Source of the DNA: JAEULH01 sp963746275
GTDB taxonomy: Bacteria; Pseudomonadota; Alphaproteobacteria; Rhodospirillales; Defluviicoccaceae
Assembly: GCA_963746275.1 (NCBI GenBank)
Contig: CAVVAX010000028.1
Span: 1-64,000 of the forward strand
Direction: 5' to 3'
Length of the DNA: 64,000 nt
The position numbers were made by a program, and so were the translations under genes. Within the stretch, counting starts at the first letter, position 1; every line of letters begins with the position of its first letter. Positions 1 through 8,606 of this stretch are shown piece after piece. The notes beneath the pieces are model-generated. The model worked only from the letters and a program-made list of their open reading frames with translations, made no database searches and was not told where the DNA came from.

Positions 1-67
1 GTGGACCCCATGGGCGGGACCACTGGGTCGTTGTTCATGATTGGACGGCGGGTCGGCTCCGTCTCGA

Positions 68-1016
68 TCACGCCACGTGCGGCGCTGGTTGCTGCTGTTG
101 TCGCGGTGGGCATGTGGGCGACGCGCGAGCGTCGTCCAAGCGCAGCGTCATGTCCACGGCGTTGTCGCTCAGGGGCCCGGCGATCCCCTCGCGCCACACC
201 GCCATCGGGGTTCGGCCGGCCAGGGCCTGATGCGGCCGCCGTCCGTTGTAGAAGCCGATCCAGGTGGCAATCCCAGTCCGAGCCTCGCAGCCGTCGCCGT
301 AGCCTTTCAGGTAAACCTCCTCGTACTTCAGCGAGCGCCACAGCCGCTCGATGAAGACGTTGTCGATCCAGCGGCCGCGGCCGTCCATGGAGATGCGGAT
401 CCCGGCGCTCGCCAGCCGGCCGGTGAAGGCGGCGCTGGTGAACTGCGAGCCCTGGTCGGTGTTGAAGATCTCCGGCTTGCCAAACCGGGCCAGCGCCTCG
501 TCAAGGGCATCGACGCAGAACGCCGTGTCCATGGTGTTCGACAGCCGCCAAGCGAGCACCGCCCGGCTCGCCCAGTCGAGGATGGCAACGAGGTAGAGGA
601 ACCCGCGGCCGAGGGGGATGTAGGTGATGTCGGCCGCCCACACCTGGTTCGGCCGGTCGATGACCATGTCGCGTAGCAGGTACGGGAAGATCTTGTGCCC
701 CGGAGCCGGCTTCGTCGTCCTCGGCTTCGGGCCGAGGGCGGCAATCCCCATCACCCGCATCAGCCGCTGAACCCGCTTGCGGTTGACCGTCAGCCCTTCG
801 GCCCGCAGCATCGCCGTCATCCGCCGCGAGCCGAGGAACGGCCAAGCCATGAACAGCGCGTCGATCCGCCGCATCAGCGCCAGATCGGCCTCGTCGTTCG
901 AAGGCCGCGGCCGGTAGACGCCCGAGCGGGCAAGCCCGAGCAGGCAGCACTGCCCGCGGATCGACAAGACCGGGTGGTGCCCGGTCGAGCATCGCTCTCC
1001 GGTCCGGGGTGCTCAT
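68..1016 (-). CDS. IS3-family transposase OrfB (frameshifted in this sequence)
   Basis: This is the catalytic DDE (rve-type) half of the IS3 transposase, which cuts and joins the element ends. The N-terminal part has the HTH_21-like segment (RRIDALFMAWPFLGSRRMTA). The integrase core follows with WAADITYIPL (first Asp), FNTDQGSQFTS (second Asp) and a Glu in FIERLWRSLKYEEV. The ATG at 1016 overlaps the orfA stop as ATGA. From that ATG the frame reads MSTPDRRAMLDR and then leaves the catalytic frame. Dropping one C of the run at 980-982 joins it to LSIRGQCCLLG, and the span is 1 modulo 3. The intact catalytic ORF runs 68-967. The break is either sequence error or inactivation. Confidence 0.85.
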
Positions 1017-1303
1017 CGTCCGGACCCTTTGGCTAAAAATTCGCGCTCGACCGTCAACTGCCCGATCTTCGCATGCAGCTTCTCGACCTCGCGTTCGCGC
1101 GCGTGATCGGCGTCGACACCGACCCCGACGTCGAACGCCCGAGCCGCATTGTCCAGAAGCTGCTTCTTCCAGGCGTAGATCTGGTTCGGGTGGACCTCGT
1201 AGCGCACGGCGAGATCCGCCACCGTCGCCTGCTCCCGCAACGCCTCGAGCGCAATCTTCGCCTTCAGCGCCGCATCGATCTTCCGTCTCGGCTTCTTCAT
1301 CAT
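1013..1303 (-). CDS. IS3-family transposase OrfA (helix-turn-helix)
   Basis: A 96-residue protein of the HTH_8/transposase_8 type that binds the inverted repeats and is normally fused to OrfB by ribosomal frameshifting. It starts MMKKPRRKIDAALKAKIALEAL and carries the helix-turn-helix signature VADLAVRYEVHPNQIYAWKKQLL. A leucine-zipper-like C-terminal helix (EREVEKLHAKIGQLTVEREFL) follows. Length is normal for the family. It ends FLAKGSGR, and its stop overlaps the OrfB start codon. It reads intact here. Confidence 0.85.
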   Translation of the reverse strand: MMKKPRRKIDAALKAKIALEALREQATVADLAVRYEVHPNQIYAWKKQLLDNAARAFDVGVGVDADHAREREVEKLHAKIGQLTVEREFLAKGSGR

Positions 1304-1463
1304 TGGCTCCGTCTACCACGACGAAGCCGATCTCGCTCCAATCAAGCCACCGGTCCCAAAATCGGGGTCCACTTCAGCGATGACGCTGCTGATAAAAAGC
1401 GACTGCCACTTGTCCTCGGAATAAGCTGATTGCAGACGGCATGGCGCTTCAGGCACAAGGTGG

Positions 1464-2583
1464 GTGAGACTCGACGTGACGCCAACACCGCAAAGTTCGC
1501 TCCAGGATCGAATTTTCGTTCATCGAGCGGTGGAAGCGGCCATCCGCATCGGGCTCGTGGCTCTGCTGGTCGCATGGTGCTTTCAGATTGTCAGACCGTT
1601 CATCGTGCCGGTGGTCTGGGGCATCATCATCGCCGTCGCTATATACCCCAGCTATTGCCGGTTGGAGAGCCTGTTCGGCGGCCGGCGGGCGACCGCGGCC
1701 ACGGTGTGTACCCTCATGATGTTGGCTGTGCTGATCGTCCCGTCAGTGATGCTCGCCGGAACAGCGGCAGAAAGCGCACAACGATTGGCTCGAGACATGA
1801 GCGATGGAACGATTTTGGTCCCGTTGCCACCAGACGGTGTCTCCGGTTGGCCGGTGATCGGCAAACCGCTCGATCGGTTCTGGCGTCTGTCGTCGGAGAA
1901 CCTGGAGGAAGCGCTGGGCGAGATCAGGCCGCAGATCGCGGCCTTCGGCCAGTGGCTGTTATCGGCCGCGGCTGGACTTGGCCTCGGCATTTTGCAGTTT
2001 GTGGCGGCGATCATTATTGGCGGCATTCTTCTGGCACACGCGCAGGGCGGGGCGCGAACGGCTAGCGCGATCGCCACGAGGCTCGCCGGCGAGCGGGGCA
2101 AGGATTAGGCGGCACTGGGACAGGCGACCGTGCGCAGCGTCGCCCGGGGGATTCTCGGCGTTGCCCTCGTTCAGTCGCTTCTGGCCGGCCTCGGCTTTCT
2201 TGCCGTCGGCATTCCAGGCGCCGGCTTGCTGGCACTCGTTTGCCTGCTGCTCGCCGTAAATCTAGATCGGCCCGGCCCTCGTCTTGATCGGCACCGTAAT
2301 CTACGTCTTCTCGACGGCGGACACATTCACCGCCATTGTTTTCTTGATCTGGAGCCTGTTCGTCGCTGTGCTCGATAACATCCTGAAGCCGATCCTCCTC
2401 GGCCGGGGTGTCCGGGTGCCGATGGTGATCATCTTCGTCGGTGCCATCGGGGGCTTTCTCGCCCATGGGATCATCGGGCTTTTCGTCGGTTCTATTCTCC
2501 TGGCGCTCGGATTCACGCTGTTCAAGGCGTGGCTCGTAGAGCCATCTGAGCCGAGCGAGGTCCAGGGCAGCTCAGGAACCTGA
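1464..2583 (+). pseudogene. AI-2E family transporter, decayed
   Basis: This encodes a PerM/YdiK-type multi-spanning membrane protein of the AI-2E exporter family. The first fragment (1464-2108) has the family's N-terminal membrane helices, for example FQIVRPFIVPVVWGIIIAVA. It stops at an in-frame TAG at 2106-2108. The same frame then continues with typical family sequence (QATVRSVARGILGVALVQSL) to about 2262. There an extra A shifts the frame, and a second TAG lies where IQIGPALVLIG would be expected. The final part (2284-2583) has the conserved VAVLDNILKPILLGRGVRVP segment. Two nonsense codons plus an indel make this a real pseudogene, unlike the single-indel genes elsewhere. The IS3 element ends 92 bp upstream. 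Confidence 0.8.
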
Positions 2584-3094
2584 CCGAGTGGCCTTTTGAT
2601 GAAGGGTCTCGTGTGCGCTCGTTGAGGGCTCCGTCGCCATTTTCCGTCCTAGCCTGGAAGACAACGATCCGCGCTGCCCCCGGGGCTCTGAAATTTTGAG
2701 CCTCACAGCATCTCCGGCTGGCTCACCGCCGCCTGCTCTGCCTCCTCCCCTACCTTGGGGCCAGCCAACGACTGGACATCCCGCCGTTCCCCGCAGATGC
2801 GCAGGCGGTTGGCGGAGAGCATCGCTTCCCGCTCCTTCTCGCTCATGCGCGGCTCCCGTTCCATCAGCCCCAGAGGCACGCCAAGAGCCGACGGTTCTCT
2901 CTGGTGGTTCCTTATGAAGCAAGCAGCCGCCTGATCCTCGTAAGGGGCGTTTATTTATTGGGCGGTTTGTCGACTCCAACCGCGCGAGTTCCCTGCTGCT
3001 CCGTGCACCGTTATCTTCTTTGCGTGGACCTTGCCAGCCTCAAGGTGGCCGGACTCGATCTGAGCCACTTCCCGGCGCAGCGGCGTTGTTGAGG
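2584..3094. other. Intergenic region with no firm gene
   Basis: About 500 bases separate the transporter remnant from the small divergent gene at 3095. Apart from a possible 53-codon reading frame at 2703-2864 on the minus strand, no recognisable coding region, RNA or repeat was found. Confidence 0.5.
2703..2864 (-). CDS. Possible small protein, unknown function
   Basis: A 53-codon open frame beginning MEREPRMSEKEREAMLSANR. It is rich in charged residues with a Glu/Ala-rich tail, and shows no signal peptide or membrane segment. The composition resembles a real soluble protein more than a GC-rich shadow frame, but there is only a weak Shine-Dalgarno sequence. No family was recognised. It may be the remnant of a longer gene, since it lies in a decayed neighbourhood. 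Function is unknown. Confidence 0.3.
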   Translation of the reverse strand: MEREPRMSEKEREAMLSANRLRICGERRDVQSLAGPKVGEEAEQAAVSQPEML

Positions 3095-3235
3095 CTAGTT
3101 GCGGAACCGGTCATCCGGGATGACCTTCTCGACGTGGCTCTTCGGCGCGGGAAGATCGGAGAAGGCGAGGTAGGCGCCGCCGCCGACGATCACGAGCAGC
3201 ACCGCGGCAGCGGCGATCCGCAAAAGGGTCTTCAT
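3095..3235 (-). CDS. Small single-span membrane protein divergent from aroK
   Basis: A 46-residue protein that begins MKTLLRIAAAAVLLVIVGGG. The first 24 residues form a signal-anchor or uncleaved signal helix. A short periplasmic tail ends PAPKSHVEKVIPDDRFRN. The sequence has the charged start, hydrophobic core and orderly tail expected of a real protein. It is transcribed away from aroK with 53 bp between the start codons, so the two may share a control region. I recall similar tiny proteins with a VEKVIPDDRF-like tail in this position in related alphaproteobacteria, but cannot confirm that here. Function is unknown. Confidence 0.65.
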   Translation of the reverse strand: MKTLLRIAAAAVLLVIVGGGAYLAFSDLPAPKSHVEKVIPDDRFRN

Positions 3236-3288
3236 TCAGAACGGCCTGTTCCTGCTACTATTGGCACGAAGGAGAGCACCGGCCGCCA

Positions 3289-3996
3289 GTGAAGGCGGGC
3301 GGGCCGGATGCGACGATCCAGCGAGGACAAAACTTGGCAAGAGGACATGACGATCCGCAGGCCATCCTATGCGCCGAGCCGTCTTCATTCAATGACCGGC
3401 CTGCGAACACCGGCGCCCCGACCGCTGCCGCGGGGGCCGATGCACCGGCGGTATTGCAGGTGACGCGGCCGATCGTACTCGTCGGGCTCATGGGCGCCGG
3501 CAAGACCTGCATTGGCCGCCTCCTTGCCCGCAGGCTGGGACTTGAGTTCCTGGACTCCGACGAGGAGGTGGTGAAGGCCTCCGCCTGCTCGGTTGCCGAC
3601 ATCTTCAGGATCTACGGCGAGGCTGCGTTCCGCGAAGGCGAGCGCAAGGTGATGCGGCGGCTTCTCGGCGCTGGGCCGGTGGTGCTCGCCAGCGGTGGCG
3701 GCGCCTTCATGGACCCGGAGACTCGGGCGATGGTCCGCGAGCGGGCCACCTCCGTCTGGCTGCGCGCCAGCCTCGACATCCTCATCTCGCGCACCGTCGG
3801 CCGTCCCGGCCGGCCTTTGCTGGAGGGTCGCGACCCACAGACGGTCCTGGAGCGATTGATGGCGGAGCGTTACCCCATCTACGCAGAGGCCGACGTCATC
3901 GTCGACACCGCGAATGACGCCAAGGACGCCGTCGCCGGCCGCATCATCCACGCCCTCGCCGCCGCGGCCGTTGGCGATCGCGGGCTCGTCCTGTGA
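3289..3996 (+). CDS. aroK: Shikimate kinase
   Basis: The enzyme phosphorylates shikimate with ATP, the fifth step of the chorismate pathway, in the cytoplasm. The P-loop GLMGAGKTCIG is near residues 66-76. The shikimate-binding Asp and Arg lie in FLDSDEEV and AAFREGE, and SGGGAF forms the glycine-rich substrate loop. The lid region is TVGRPGRPLL. The protein is 235 residues, with about 55 poorly conserved residues before the kinase fold. The true start may therefore be later, although no in-frame ATG lies between. Its TGA overlaps the GTG start of aroB, so the two genes are translationally coupled. Confidence 0.93.
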   Translation: MKAGGPDATIQRGQNLARGHDDPQAILCAEPSSFNDRPANTGAPTAAAGADAPAVLQVTRPIVLVGLMGAGKTCIGRLLARRLGLEFLDSDEEVVKASACSVADIFRIYGEAAFREGERKVMRRLLGAGPVVLASGGGAFMDPETRAMVRERATSVWLRASLDILISRTVGRPGRPLLEGRDPQTVLERLMAERYPIYAEADVIVDTANDAKDAVAGRIIHALAAAAVGDRGLVL

Positions 3997-5133
3997 GCGG
4001 GCTTGCCGACATTCCCGCCGATGCCGACACCTTGCGCGTCGATCTCGGCGGGCGCTCCTATTCGATCATCGTCGGCAGCGGCCTCCTCGACCAAGCCGGG
4101 ACGCTGATCCGGCCGGTGCTCCGGCGGCCCTCGGTGATCGTGGTCAGCGACGAGAACGTCGCCGCCCTCTACCTCGAGGCGGTCATGGACGGGCTTGCAG
4201 GCGGCGGCATCGGAGCCGCCAGCGTCGTCCTGCCGGCGGGAGAAGGCACCAAGAACTTCGCCCACCTGGAGATGTTGTGCGACGGACTGCTCGCCGCCGG
4301 CGTCGAGCGGAGCACGACACTGGTTGCGCTGGGCGGCGGCGTCATCGGCGATATCACCGGCTTCGCCGCCGGCATCGTCTTGCGCGGGCTCGAGTTCATT
4401 CAGATCCCGACGACGTTGCTGGCGCAGGTCGACAGCGCCGTCGGCGGCAAGACCGGGATCAACACCGCCCGGGGCAAGAACCTGGTCGGGCTGTTCCATC
4501 AGCCGCGTCTTGTCCTCGCCGACACGGCGACGCTCGCAACGCTGGAGGCGCGCCAGCTGCCGTGCCGGCTACGCGGAGGTGGCGAAGTACGGGCTGATCG
4601 GCGATCCGATCTTCTTCGCCTGGCTCGAGCGCAACGGTCGCGCCGTCTGCGCCGCCGAGCCCGAGCCCTGCCGCCGTGCGGTGCGCACCAGCTGTGCCGC
4701 AAAGGCTGCGATCGTCGCCGAGGACGAACGAGAAGCCGGCCGGCGCGCGCTGCTCAACCTCGGCCACACCTTCGGCCATGCCCTGGAGGCGGAGGCCGGA
4801 TACGGCGACGCGCTGCTCCACGGCGAGGCGATCGCCGTCGGCATGGCCATGGCCTTTGCCCTGTCGGCGCGTCTCGGCCTCTGCGCGGCACAGACGGTGG
4901 AGCGGGTGCGCGCCCACCTCGGATCCGTGGGGCTGCCGACCGCGCTGGACGAGTTGGCCTTCCGCCCGTCGTGGAAGGCGGAGGCCCTGCTGGCGCACAT
5001 GCGCCACGACAAGAAGGTCCAGGACGGCCGGCTCAGGTTCATCCTCGCCCGCGGCATCGGCGCCGCCTTCGTCTGCGACACGGTCGACAGCGGCGATGTG
5101 CTTGCGGTACTGCGTCAGTTCGGCGCCACCTGA
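3993..5133 (+). CDS. aroB: 3-dehydroquinate synthase (frameshifted in this sequence)
   Basis: AroB cyclises DAHP to 3-dehydroquinate using NAD and a metal, the second step of the shikimate pathway. The first part has the NAD- and substrate-binding run GGGVIGDITGFAAG and the segment QVDSAVGGKTGINT. After about 4560 the frame changes and continues AGYAEVAKYGLIG, then the metal-binding GHTFGHALEA and LLHGEAIAVGM. Removing one C near 4560 joins LEARQL to RAGYAEV. The span is 1 modulo 3, as one surplus base predicts. The GTG start overlaps the aroK stop codon. The join gives about 379 residues, normal for AroB. Confidence 0.92.
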
Positions 5134-5178
5134 GCCAGCGAACAAGCAAACAAAGAACCAAAGACGCGAATTCGAAAC

Positions 5179-6454
5179 ATGTACGTGACCATTGCCATCA
5201 TTCTCTTGCTGATGACGATGTCGGCCTTCTTCTCGGGCTCGGAAACGGCGCTGACGGCGGCCTCGCGGCCGATGATGCACCAGCTCGCGCAGAACGGCGA
5301 CAAGCGCGCCGCCGTCGTCAATCGCCTGCACCGCAAGACTGACCGGCTGATCGGGACGATTTTGCTCGGCAACAACCTGGTCAACATCCTGGCCTCGTCG
5401 CTGGCAACCAGCCTCCTGATCACGATGTTCGGCGAAACCGGCGTCGCCTACGCGACGATCTCTGCATGACCATCCTGATCCTGATCTTCTCCGAGATCCT
5501 GCCGAAGACCTATGCCTTCAGGAACGCCAACGGGGCGGCCCTGCTCGTCGCCCGACCGGTCTCGTTCCTGGTCAGCGTGCTCTCGCCGTTCACTCACGCC
5601 ATCGAGGCCGTCGTCCGACTGACGCTGCGCCTGCTCGGGGCCGGCGCAGCGGCACGGGATCGGCCCGAGCATGGACGAGCTCCGCGGCGCGATCGACCTG
5701 CACACCGCCGATGAGCCCGAGATCCGCCACGAGCGGGCGATGCTGCGCAGCATCCTCGATCTGGCCGAGGTCCAGGTCGGCGAGATTATGATCCACCGCA
5801 AGAACGTCGTCGCGATCGACGCGGACCAGCCGATCGACGAGCTCGTGAGCCAGGTCCTCGCCAGCCCCTACACCCGCATCCCGCTGTGGCGCGAAACGCC
5901 GGACAACATCATCGGCGTCATCCACGCCAAGGCGCTGCTCCGCGCGGTGCGGGAGGGTTCGGGTCAGACGGAGGAATTGGACGTCGTTGCCATGGCGGCG
6001 AGGCCGTGGTTCGTCCCGGACTCGCACCACGCTGCTCGACCAGTTGCAGGCCTTCCGCCGGCGCCGAGAGCATTTCGCCATCGTCGTCGACGAGTACGGC
6101 ACTCTGATGGGCGTGGTCACCCTGGAGGACATCCTCGAGGAGATCGTGGGCGAGATCACCGACGAGCACGACGTCGCCGTTGCCGGCGTCGTCCGGCAGC
6201 CGGACGGCAGCTTCATCGTGCAGGGAACTGTGACCATCCGCGATCTGAACCGCGAGTTCGAGTGGGGCCTGCCGGACGAGGAGGCGGCCACCATCGCCGG
6301 CCTGGTGTTGCACGAGGCGAAGCGGATCCCCGAGGTGGGCCAGGCCTTCATGTTCCACGGCTTCCGCTTCGAGATCCTCCGCCGCCACCGCCAGCAGATC
6401 GCCACCATCCGCATCACCCCGCCCGGCGCCGCGGCGGTGGCGGCCTCGGCATGA
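5179..6454 (+). CDS. CNNM/CorC-HlyC family membrane protein with CBS domains (frameshifted)
   Basis: This encodes a DUF21 (CNNM) transmembrane domain followed by a CBS pair and a CorC/HlyC domain, a family linked to magnesium or other cation efflux. DUF21 signatures are SAFFSGSETALTAASRP and LLGNNLVNILASSLA, then ILIFSEILPKTYAF. The CBS region includes VGEIMIHRKNVVAID, YTRIPLWRETPDNIIGVIHAK and HFAIVVDEYGTLMGVVTLED. The C-terminal domain has DGSFIVQGTVTIRDLN. The gene changes frame near 5462, 5655 and 6028. The last is cured by dropping one C, and the first looks like one missing base. Each domain is undamaged. The predicted protein is about 424 residues, normal for the family. Confidence 0.85.
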
Positions 6455-6485
6455 CCATGGAGCGCAGGAGAGGAGCCATGGAGAG

Positions 6486-7052
6486 ATGCCGCTGAGCCGG
6501 CCCGGCCCGCGCGAGCACATCCACAGCCGCGAGATCCGCTGCCGCGGCTTTCGCCGCACCGACGGGCTGTGGGACATCGAGGCGGTGCTCGAAGACACCA
6601 AGACCTACTCGTTCGCGAACCACGACCGGGGCGGGATCGTCAGCGGCGAGCCTATCCACCGGATGCACATCCGCCTGACGCTCGATGATGCGCTCGTGGT
6701 TCAGGCGGCCGAGGCCTTCACCGAAGCGGCGCCGTTCTCGCTCTGCGGCGATATCGCCCCCGCATTCTCCGGCCTCGTCGGCTTGCGCATCGGCCCGGGT
6801 TGGCGCAAGGCGGTGCTCGGACGCATGGCCGGCGTGCACGGCTGCACCCACCTCACCGACCTCCTGACCGGCCCGGTGACCCAGACGGTGATGCAGACCG
6901 TTGGACCCGCCCGCTCTCGCCGGCAGACGGCGGCCCGCTCCGGCGCCAAGCCACCCGTCATCGACACCTGCCATGCGCTGGCGGCGACCGGTCCGGTCGT
7001 GGTCCGCGAGTGGCCAGAGTTCTACACGGGCGGCAAGGCGAGCGGGGAGTAG
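6486..7052 (+). CDS. DUF2889 domain-containing protein
   Basis: A 188-residue soluble protein of the DUF2889 family, whose function is unknown. Typical segments are REIRCRGFRRTDGLWDIEAVLEDTKTY near the start, PIHRMHIRLTLDD in the middle, and a Cys/His-containing stretch GVHGCTHLTDLL. The ATG lies 32 bp after the CNNM-type gene on the same strand, so the two may be cotranscribed. The reading frame is intact. Confidence 0.8.
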   Translation: MPLSRPGPREHIHSREIRCRGFRRTDGLWDIEAVLEDTKTYSFANHDRGGIVSGEPIHRMHIRLTLDDALVVQAAEAFTEAAPFSLCGDIAPAFSGLVGLRIGPGWRKAVLGRMAGVHGCTHLTDLLTGPVTQTVMQTVGPARSRRQTAARSGAKPPVIDTCHALAATGPVVVREWPEFYTGGKASGE

Positions 7053-7127
7053 GGGTGTAGGCGCTGGGCGAGCTGCTCAGCCGGGAACGGTCGCTCAGGA
7101 TGCCGCGCGGTCGACGCGGGTACGCTT

Positions 7128-8060
7128 TCAGCGCGCCTCGCGGGCGCGCCGGCTCTCGTAGGCCTTCAGATGGCAGTAGGTCGTCCGCAGCCTGGGCGTC
7201 TCGACCCCCAGGCTGCGGGCTCGGCCGATGAGATCGCCGATGATGTGGTCAGCCTCGATCCGCTTTCCTGCCTCGACGTCGCGGAGCATCGAGGCGGCGA
7301 AGCTCGACCCTGGCTCGGTCAGCACACCGCGGATGCGCGCGATCGTCGCCTCACGCGGCGCGGCGCCGGCGGCTGTCGCGACTTCGGCGCATTCCGAGAG
7401 CGTCGCATTGATCATCGCCTCGCCGCCCGGCGCGGCCATGACGTCGCCGATAGGCGCGCGCATGAGGCAGGTGACGGCCGCCAGCGTCGCCAGCAGCACC
7501 CACTTCTCCCACATCGCCAACATGATGTCGTCGCTCAGCTCGCAGTCGAAGCCGCGGCCCGAGACAACCTCCGCCAGCGCCTGGCAGAACGCTTCCTGCT
7601 CGGCCAGGCGGGCGCCGAAGACGAGCAAATGCGTTCGGTTTAGGTGGCGGACGGTCCCGTCTTCGGCCAGCGTCGCCGCGATCTGGCACAGGCCGCCCAG
7701 AACCCGATCGGCTCCGAACGCGGCATCGAGCCGGTCAAGGTGGGCAAGGCCGTTGAGCACCGGCAGGATGTGCGTCTGCTCCCCCACCGCCGGGCGGAGG
7801 GTGGCGATGGCGTCGTCGAGGTCGTAGGCCTTGCAGCTCAGGACGGCGAGGTCGAAAGGCTCGCCGCCGAGCTCCTCGCGCGTGACGGTCTTCACCCGCA
7901 CCGCGGCGTCGCCAAAAGCGCTCTCGATCCTAAGCGGGTCGCTGCGCAGCCTCGCCGCGCGCGCTGCACGCACGAGGAAGGTGACGTCCACGCCGGCCGC
8001 GGCGAGCCGGCCGCCGAAGTACCCGCCGGTCGCACCGGCGCCGAGGAACAGCAGCTTCAT
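7128..8060 (-). CDS. panE: 2-dehydropantoate 2-reductase (ketopantoate reductase)
   Basis: The enzyme reduces ketopantoate to pantoate with NADPH in pantothenate and coenzyme A synthesis. The N-terminal nucleotide-binding motif is FLGAGATGGYFGGRLA, followed by LSCKAYDLDDAI. The C-terminal domain carries WEKWVLLATLAAVTCLMRA, with the catalytic Lys region, and SSFAASMLRDVEAGKRIEADHI, which is characteristic of the ApbA/PanE C-terminal domain. Length (310 residues) is normal. The family also includes paralogues acting on other 2-oxo acids, so the exact substrate is inferred. The frame is intact. Confidence 0.85.
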   Translation of the reverse strand: MKLLFLGAGATGGYFGGRLAAAGVDVTFLVRAARAARLRSDPLRIESAFGDAAVRVKTVTREELGGEPFDLAVLSCKAYDLDDAIATLRPAVGEQTHILPVLNGLAHLDRLDAAFGADRVLGGLCQIAATLAEDGTVRHLNRTHLLVFGARLAEQEAFCQALAEVVSGRGFDCELSDDIMLAMWEKWVLLATLAAVTCLMRAPIGDVMAAPGGEAMINATLSECAEVATAAGAAPREATIARIRGVLTEPGSSFAASMLRDVEAGKRIEADHIIGDLIGRARSLGVETPRLRTTYCHLKAYESRRAREAR

Positions 8061-8111
8061 GGCAGAGCAACCCGCGCAGGGCGAAAAAGTTCGCCGGCTC
8101 GCACGAGCTGC

Positions 8112-8606
8112 CTACAGGAAGTCGCGGAGCATGGCCACCAGTGGCGCATCCGCCGGCGGCATCGGCAGCGCCGCCATCGCCTGCGGCCGGAGCCAACGCA
8201 GCGCCTGGCCTTCCAGCGGCATGGGCGCGCCCTTCCACACCCGGCAGAGGTAAAGCGGCATGAGGAGGTGCGCCTCGGCGTAGCGGTGCGAGGCGAAGGT
8301 GAACGGGGCGAGGCAGCTCTCGGTGATGTCGACGCCGAGCTCCTCGGCGAGCTCGCGAACCACCGCCGCCTCCGGCGTCTCCTTCTCGTGGACCTTGCCG
8401 CCGGGGAACTCCCACAGCCCGGCCATCGCCTTGCCCGCCGGCCGCTGGGCGAGAAGTACCCGGCCGTCGACGTCGACCATAGCGACGGCGGCGACGAGCA
8501 GCAGCGGCAGGGGCGGAAGCGGCGCGGCTGCCTCGGCGCGGAGGCAGCCCGGATCAGGACCTGCCGGATCAGGACCGATAGGAGGCATTGATGTCGATGT
8601 AGCCAT
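8112..8606 (-). CDS. mutT: 8-oxo-dGTP diphosphatase (Nudix hydrolase)
   Basis: A Nudix hydrolase that removes oxidised guanine nucleotides from the precursor pool. The Nudix box spans GGKVHEKETPEAAVVREL and continues AEELGV, matching the GX5EX7REUXEEXGU pattern. It follows GLWEFPGG, typical of MutT. The C-terminal strand region has LRWLRPQAM. Residues 1-38 are a Pro-rich extension that overlaps the 3' end of argJ, so a later start is possible. In alphaproteobacteria mutT often lies directly downstream of argJ, as here. Confidence 0.88.
   Translation of the reverse strand: MATSTSMPPIGPDPAGPDPGCLRAEAAAPLPPLPLLLVAAVAMVDVDGRVLLAQRPAGKAMAGLWEFPGGKVHEKETPEAAVVRELAEELGVDITESCLAPFTFASHRYAEAHLLMPLYLCRVWKGAPMPLEGQALRWLRPQAMAALPMPPADAPLVAMLRDFL

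Larger units (their letters stand above)
2..1371 (-). mobile_element. IS3-family insertion sequence
   Basis: The element carries a two-gene transposase (orfA and orfB, both on the minus strand) between imperfect terminal inverted repeats. The left end begins TGGACCCC at position 2 and the right end reads GGGGTCCA up to 1371. About 30 bp of each end align, with a second conserved block GGGACC 15 bases inside. TG...CA termini and an orfA/orfB pair are typical of the IS3 family. The left end lies at the window edge, so a target duplication cannot be tested. The element sits 92 bp upstream of a decayed AI-2E transporter gene. Confidence 0.85.

Noticed and set aside
1013..1040. Programmed -1 frameshift as the sole explanation of the orfA/orfB split
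   Set aside because: The orfA stop and orfB ATG overlap, and a further one-base break occurs inside orfB near 980 where no slippery heptamer is visible.
2106..2108. Amber recoding (TAG read as an amino acid) in the AI-2E gene
   Set aside because: Two TAGs plus an indel in one gene beside an IS, with no sign of recoding in intact genes, fit decay better.
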